A stretch of DNA of 9,708 nucleotides, taken from positions 66,417-76,124 of the forward strand of contig PALY01000004.1 in assembly GCA_002707085.1 (NCBI GenBank). Direction: 5' to 3'. The notes under the pieces were generated by a model. The model did not search any database. It worked only from the letters and a program-made list of their open reading frames with translations, and was not told the origin of the DNA. Origin of the DNA: Deltaproteobacteria bacterium. Lineage in GTDB: Bacteria; Myxococcota_A; UBA796. This document shows positions 6,986 to 9,708 of the stretch, in pieces; positions within the stretch are counted from its first letter, which is position 1; each line of letters starts with the position of its first letter. The translations under genes were made by a program, and so were the position numbers.

Positions 6986-7449
6986 TTTTGGCAGCCCTTC
7001 TAAGCCTTGGCGCAGCAAGCGCCTCCCCTTCTTTGGATCTCGATACCTTGTCGAACCAAGCCGATCGTGTCGTGGTGGGAAAAGTTCTCACCACACAAAC
7101 GCTTCGGAACAATGAGAATGCATGGACGGTCGCCACGGTACGCGTATCCGAAACATTAAGGGGCGAATCGGCACCAGTTATCGATGTACGTTTGCCGGGC
7201 GCCATGCTTCCCGAACAAGACCTGACTGTACACGGACAGATCCAATTGATCACCGGACATGACGTCTTGCTCTTTCTTCAAGGTGACCAACTGGTCGGCA
7301 TGGGTGCTGGCGCCTTCGTGGTATCCGATGACAAAGCGTGGCACGGAACCAAGCATTGGACGTACGGCGACCCCAAAACGCTGACCACAGACAAAGACGA
7401 ATACTACGTCAACCATGAAATGAACGAAGTGCGAAGCACCATTCGCTGA
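6982..7449 (+). CDS. Small secreted protein coupled to the matrixin protease, function unknown
   Basis: The protein has 155 residues from ATG 6982, whose first bases overlap the protease stop; GGAG (6973-6976) lies five bases upstream. A longer frame back to 6895 exists but would bury the signal sequence. Residues 1-14 (MILAALLSLGAASA) form a short, uncharged signal sequence with an ASA cleavage site. The mature part looks beta-rich, with segments ADRVVVGKV (27-35), TVATVRVSETLRGE (49-62), VIDVRLPGAMLP (66-77), and GHDVLLFLQGDQLVGMGAGAFVV (92-114). From memory, proteins with this ADRVVVGKV...ETLRG...LPG...VLLFL pattern occur beside matrixins in Deltaproteobacteria; I cannot name a family. There is no catalytic motif, no membrane helix apart from the signal, and no cysteine in the mature part. 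A role as partner, inhibitor or substrate of the protease is inferred from the coupling alone. Confidence 0.85.
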   Translation: MILAALLSLGAASASPSLDLDTLSNQADRVVVGKVLTTQTLRNNENAWTVATVRVSETLRGESAPVIDVRLPGAMLPEQDLTVHGQIQLITGHDVLLFLQGDQLVGMGAGAFVVSDDKAWHGTKHWTYGDPKTLTTDKDEYYVNHEMNEVRSTIR

Positions 7450-7467
7450 CCTTCGGTCACGACAAGC

Positions 7468-8556
7468 TCACTTTTTCTTTTTGTACCGAGCGCCCTTGCG
7501 CAAGCGTGAACTGACAATCGCTCGCTGCCGCGACTTGTACAGTTGGTGTGCATTTTCGCCTTCTTCGTTCGCTTTTGCTGTTTCCTTGTCCAACACCTGA
7601 AATTCGACCAATACCATGGCCGTTCGTCCCAACAGTGCGCCATATCGGACGTTGACCAGATGATCGACGCGAACCGGAAAGTCCACGATGAAGTTCACCA
7701 TGCGGTAACTGTCACCAGAAAAGGGATTGTTTTCCGGATTCAACCTTCCATCTTCTTTCGATGGACCACCTTGTATCGTCTCGGACAACCCATGGTATTC
7801 GGGCCTGGCCAGCACTTCAGAGAGTTGCACCAAGTTGTTGTGACTCTCACCAGGGATCAAATAATTGAATGGAAAGAGGTTTTCGGTCAGCCAATTGATG
7901 GCAGGCAATACATGCTCTTTCTTTTCGGTGACGATGCGAAAGCGCAATTTGTCGAAAATGGTCGCAGCGGTGTTTTCCTTCTTTGCGATCAGCTTGGTGA
8001 TCGTAGAATTTCGGGTTTTCCGGCTTCCATAAAAAGCCACCAGCGGAAACCCTTCTCGCCGCATTTGGTCTGCCGCCGCCACAATCCTGCGCTCTGCTAA
8101 ATCAAGCAGTTCAGCCTCGCTCAGTGGCGTTTGGTGCTTGAGTTCAGCCGCCTCAAGATGATTGATGACGTGCATCAGTTTCAAAATCACACAGGCAAGA
8201 ATCTGCCGTCGCCGAAACCCACCTGTATGGCTTGCGACCACAAAGACATCCCGTACATCATCGGGTTGCCGAAGGTCTTCTGGAAACTGAAGACCCAAAT
8301 GTTCTTCAAGATAGTTGACCGCTTCTCCATACACAAAACGTATGCGGCGCTGGTCTTCAGGGTCATTGAAGTCCAACAAGTGCAGTCGGAAAAAACGTTC
8401 AACGTCTTCGACAGTCTGGAAATTAGACCGATTCCAATCGATCACGGAATTACCATGAACAATTAGTCTGACGGTCTCCAACTGACCGGGTGTCAACGCC
8501 AAATCTGGCAAAGCCGACATCCGGCTCGAGATGTTGATGACATCTTGTTCGCTCAT
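7468..8556 (-). CDS. RelA/SpoT-like nucleotidyltransferase-fold protein of an uncharacterised myxobacterial-type family
   Basis: The protein has 362 residues, is soluble and has no signal. Residues 1-165 look mainly helical. Residues 176-211 (YGSRKTRNSTITKL ... FDKLRFRIV) resemble the RelA/SpoT synthetase core, where the pattern is YGRxKxxxSIxxKM followed by DLxxIRV. Matching positions are K180, S184, K188, D202 and R207. Later motifs come in the expected order: SYRMVNF (283-289) for the GYRSxH segment, with Asn in place of the His, and VEFQV (317-321) for VEIQI, with E318 and Q320. The D202-Y284 distance is about 80 residues, against roughly 44 in RelA/SpoT, because of an insertion rich in Gly/Pro/Asn around 262-282. 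The tail is Lys/Arg-rich (354-362). I believe it belongs to the family catalogued as TIGR04552 (from memory, unchecked). (p)ppGpp or other nucleotide synthesis is an inference. The start ATG 8556 lacks a strong binding site. It is convergent with the secreted pair, 18 bp apart. Confidence 0.8.
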   Translation of the reverse strand: MSEQDVINISSRMSALPDLALTPGQLETVRLIVHGNSVIDWNRSNFQTVEDVERFFRLHLLDFNDPEDQRRIRFVYGEAVNYLEEHLGLQFPEDLRQPDDVRDVFVVASHTGGFRRRQILACVILKLMHVINHLEAAELKHQTPLSEAELLDLAERRIVAAADQMRREGFPLVAFYGSRKTRNSTITKLIAKKENTAATIFDKLRFRIVTEKKEHVLPAINWLTENLFPFNYLIPGESHNNLVQLSEVLARPEYHGLSETIQGGPSKEDGRLNPENNPFSGDSYRMVNFIVDFPVRVDHLVNVRYGALLGRTAMVLVEFQVLDKETAKANEEGENAHQLYKSRQRAIVSSRLRKGARYKKKK

Positions 8557-8572
8557 CCCACACTACCCATAC

Positions 8573-8592
8573 ATCAATCGTACCCGATTGAT
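8573..8592. repeat. Perfect inverted repeat ATCAATCG-tacc-CGATTGAT (possible operator)
   Basis: Two perfect 8-bp arms are separated by four bases, 17 bp upstream of the start codon of the minus-strand gene and over its candidate -10. No T-run follows on either strand, so it is not a terminator. The position fits a repressor operator or a short leader hairpin. Confidence 0.6.
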
Positions 8593-8606
8593 TGAGGTTG
8601 CGCCAA
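8577..8606 (-). promoter_or_regulatory. Candidate promoter of the RelA/SpoT-like gene
   Basis: On the minus strand TTGGCG (complement of 8601-8606) and TACGAT (complement of 8577-8582) are 18 bases apart, each matching the sigma70 consensus at four of six positions. Transcription would begin near 8570, giving a leader of about 14 bases before ATG 8556. The -10 and part of the spacer lie inside the inverted repeat at 8573-8592. The match is only moderate. Confidence 0.35.
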
Positions 8607-8654
8607 AACCAAGCTCTATCGCTGATACTTACCTATTTTTTTTGCTGAGACATA

Positions 8655-8673
8655 CGATTGTGAGATTCAATCG
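8655..8673. repeat. Second inverted repeat CGATTG-n7-CAATCG in the same intergenic region
   Basis: Perfect 6-bp arms with a 7-base centre use the same hexamer as the inverted repeat at 8573-8592 but in the opposite arrangement. It lies 37 bp before the ATG of the membrane protein and would overlap a weak plus-strand promoter (TTGCTG 8642-8647, TTCAAT 8666-8671). Possible second binding site for the same regulator. Confidence 0.4.
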
Positions 8674-8710
8674 CAACCCGTCGCAACGAAGCAGGTGTTA
8701 GACGCCACGT

Positions 8711-9439
8711 ATGGCAAACCAGTCTTCCACTTTCTCTGTCGCTATCCGAGCCACCAAGGCGCTGTTCAGCAATCTTGGTGTCGCTGTTCCCATCGCTGCT
8801 GTAATGGGAACATTGATTGCTTCCATCGATCTTGTGATCTTCAATCAGTTTCAGATCCCGATGAACGCTGGCGCTGCTGCGAATCAGTCCGGGTTCATCA
8901 AAATCATGCTGAGTTGGGAAGCAGTCCGCCTTCTCGCCGAAGTCTTCTTGGGTCCAATCGTGGTGGCCATGACCATTTTCACCGTGCGAACCCATACGCA
9001 CGGAGGCAAGGCGACTCTATACAAAGCCTTCAACTTTGCCCTTGCCCGCTATTCCCGGATTTTCAAATGGCATGCCATCACTTGGTTGGCCATCAACATC
9101 GGAATGAGCTTCTGTTTCGTAGGGATTTTGTTCTTGCTGCAGTACGCATTTGTGGACGCCATTCTGTGCTTAGAAGATGAAGAGTGGCCCTTGGCCCGTT
9201 CGGCCAAGCTGACCCGGGGCAGGCGGGGTCGAATTTTCGCACTTGCAGCACCGCTGATCCTCGTCCAAAGCGTCATCAGCATCGCCGATCTGATGGTGTT
9301 GGGCTGGGCGGAACCCTTGTTCGCACTTGCGGGACTCAAAACCATACTTTTCATGGCCAACATTTGGCTCTTCATGGCCTTCTACATGTTTTACGAAGAC
9401 CGGACGAAAGCGAAACCAGGGAAATCGGACTCGGCCTAA
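8711..9439 (+). CDS. Five-helix inner-membrane protein, function unknown
   Basis: The protein has 242 residues with hydrophobic helices at about 22-44, 72-92, 120-145, 174-197 and 203-228, and a charged C-terminal tail ending DRTKAKPGKSDSA. The cytoplasmic-looking loop at 148-175 (VDAILCLEDEEWPLARSAKLTRG, then basic residues) resembles the conserved loop of YciC/UPF0259-type and glycerophosphodiesterase-associated membrane domains, where an acidic turn precedes ALRRSxxLTRGR. This suggests that broad superfamily but gives no function. The start ATG 8711 is the first in frame; a weak AGG lies about 15 bases upstream, so the start is less sure. The gene is three bases upstream of mfd and in the same frame, so they are probably co-transcribed. 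The poly-T stretch 8636-8643 and the inverted repeat at 8655-8673 lie in its upstream region. Confidence 0.75.
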   Translation: MANQSSTFSVAIRATKALFSNLGVAVPIAAVMGTLIASIDLVIFNQFQIPMNAGAAANQSGFIKIMLSWEAVRLLAEVFLGPIVVAMTIFTVRTHTHGGKATLYKAFNFALARYSRIFKWHAITWLAINIGMSFCFVGILFLLQYAFVDAILCLEDEEWPLARSAKLTRGRRGRIFALAAPLILVQSVISIADLMVLGWAEPLFALAGLKTILFMANIWLFMAFYMFYEDRTKAKPGKSDSA

Positions 9440-9442
9440 CAG

Positions 9443-9708
9443 GTGTCCTATAATCTCATACAGTTGGCAACATCGTGGCCGGATACGCCCACGATAGCAG
9501 GGCTTCCCGCCGGTGCGGCCTCCTGGGCGATAGCACAGCGTGTTTTATCGCCCACGCTCGTCGTTCTGCCATCTCCAGCAGAAGCGAACAGAATGGCCTT
9601 AGAATTAAGGTTTCATTTTGCGGGCGCTGTACCCGTATCCGTATTGCCTCCCGACGATGTTCGACCCTACGATGGATTGTCTCCACACCCCGATGTGATC
9701 CAGCAGCG
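9443..9708 (+). CDS. mfd: Transcription-repair coupling factor Mfd, N-terminus (runs off right edge)
   Basis: The frame from GTG 9443 is open to the window end, giving 88 residues. It matches the N-terminal UvrB-like domain of Mfd: an IAGLPAGAASWAIAQ segment corresponds to the family's LxGLTGAAxAxLxA, LVVLPSPAEANRMALELRF follows the VVxPDxxxAxxLxxEL pattern, and PYDGLSPHPDVIQQR is the hallmark PYDxxSPHxDIxxxR. Mfd is a DNA translocase of about 1,150 residues that removes stalled RNA polymerase and recruits UvrA; its RecG-like motor would lie beyond the window. GTG is the first start codon after the upstream gene's TAA (9437-9439), with only CAG between. No good ribosome binding site is seen, so re-initiation after the membrane protein is likely. 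A TTG at about 9464 is a less likely start. Confidence 0.88.
   Translation, partial: MSYNLIQLATSWPDTPTIAGLPAGAASWAIAQRVLSPTLVVLPSPAEANRMALELRFHFAGAVPVSVLPPDDVRPYDGLSPHPDVIQQ
9524..9554. repeat. 9-bp inverted repeat inside the start of mfd
   Basis: TGGGCGATA (9524-9532) and TATCGCCCA (9546-9554) are perfect inverted arms around 13 bases. In the mRNA this could form a hairpin about 80 bases after the GTG start. CGCCCACG also occurs twice nearby (9486-9493 and 9549-9556). No function can be assigned; codon usage or chance could explain it. Confidence 0.45.

Noticed and set aside
7447..7482. Possible terminator: hairpin TGACC-ttc-GGTCA at 7447-7459 followed by T-rich 7472-7482
   Set aside because: The stem is only 5 bp, it overlaps the stop codon, and the T-run begins 12 bases after it. 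The T-run is also explained by the Lys codons at the end of the opposite gene.
9456..9686. 76-residue minus-strand frame at the right end
   Set aside because: It is antisense to the Mfd N-terminus, whose conserved PYDxxSPH motif marks the plus frame as the real one.

Overview
The window looks like a chromosomal segment of a Myxococcota/Bradymonadales-type (former Deltaproteobacteria) bacterium. This is an inference from gene content: a very acidic MopE-like repeat protein, a matrixin protease ending in a MYXO-CTERM-like Cys/membrane helix/Arg tail, a small secreted partner of a kind I associate with that lineage, and an uncharacterised ~360-residue protein also familiar from myxobacteria. No rRNA, tRNA, CRISPR array, insertion sequence or phage gene was seen. 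Coding density is high.

Layout. Positions 1-2972 (minus strand) hold the first ~990 residues of a single exported Asp/Cys-rich repeat protein that runs off the left edge. Its DNA includes a 180-bp tandem duplication. A 65-bp divergent spacer separates it from a plus-strand bifunctional aspartate kinase/diaminopimelate decarboxylase (3038-5623), which joins the first and last enzymes of lysine synthesis in one chain. Convergent to it, with a 9-bp 3' overlap, is a minus-strand Smr-domain protein with a C-terminal membrane hairpin (5615-6169). Next is a plus-strand pair overlapping by 4 bp (ATGA): a secreted matrixin metalloprotease with a probable TTG start (6275-6985) and a small secreted protein (6982-7449). 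Convergent to these is a minus-strand protein (7468-8556) in which I see the motif series of a RelA/SpoT-type nucleotidyltransferase. A 154-bp divergent region with two inverted repeats built from the same CGATTG half-site follows. Finally there is a plus-strand five-helix membrane protein (8711-9439) and, three bases after its stop codon and in the same frame, the N-terminus of transcription-repair coupling factor Mfd (9443 to the right edge).

How the genes relate. The Asp-rich protein, the protease and its partner are envelope or extracellular proteins with unusually short signal sequences. The protease and partner are probably translated as a coupled unit. The lysine fusion enzyme and mfd are housekeeping genes. 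The most interesting unknowns are the RelA/SpoT-like protein with its possible palindromic operator, and the membrane-anchored Smr protein. Several genes had to be read from the sequence with care: two run off the window edges, and three probable starts lie well inside the longest open frame. The Asp-rich gene casts long false frames on the opposite strand.
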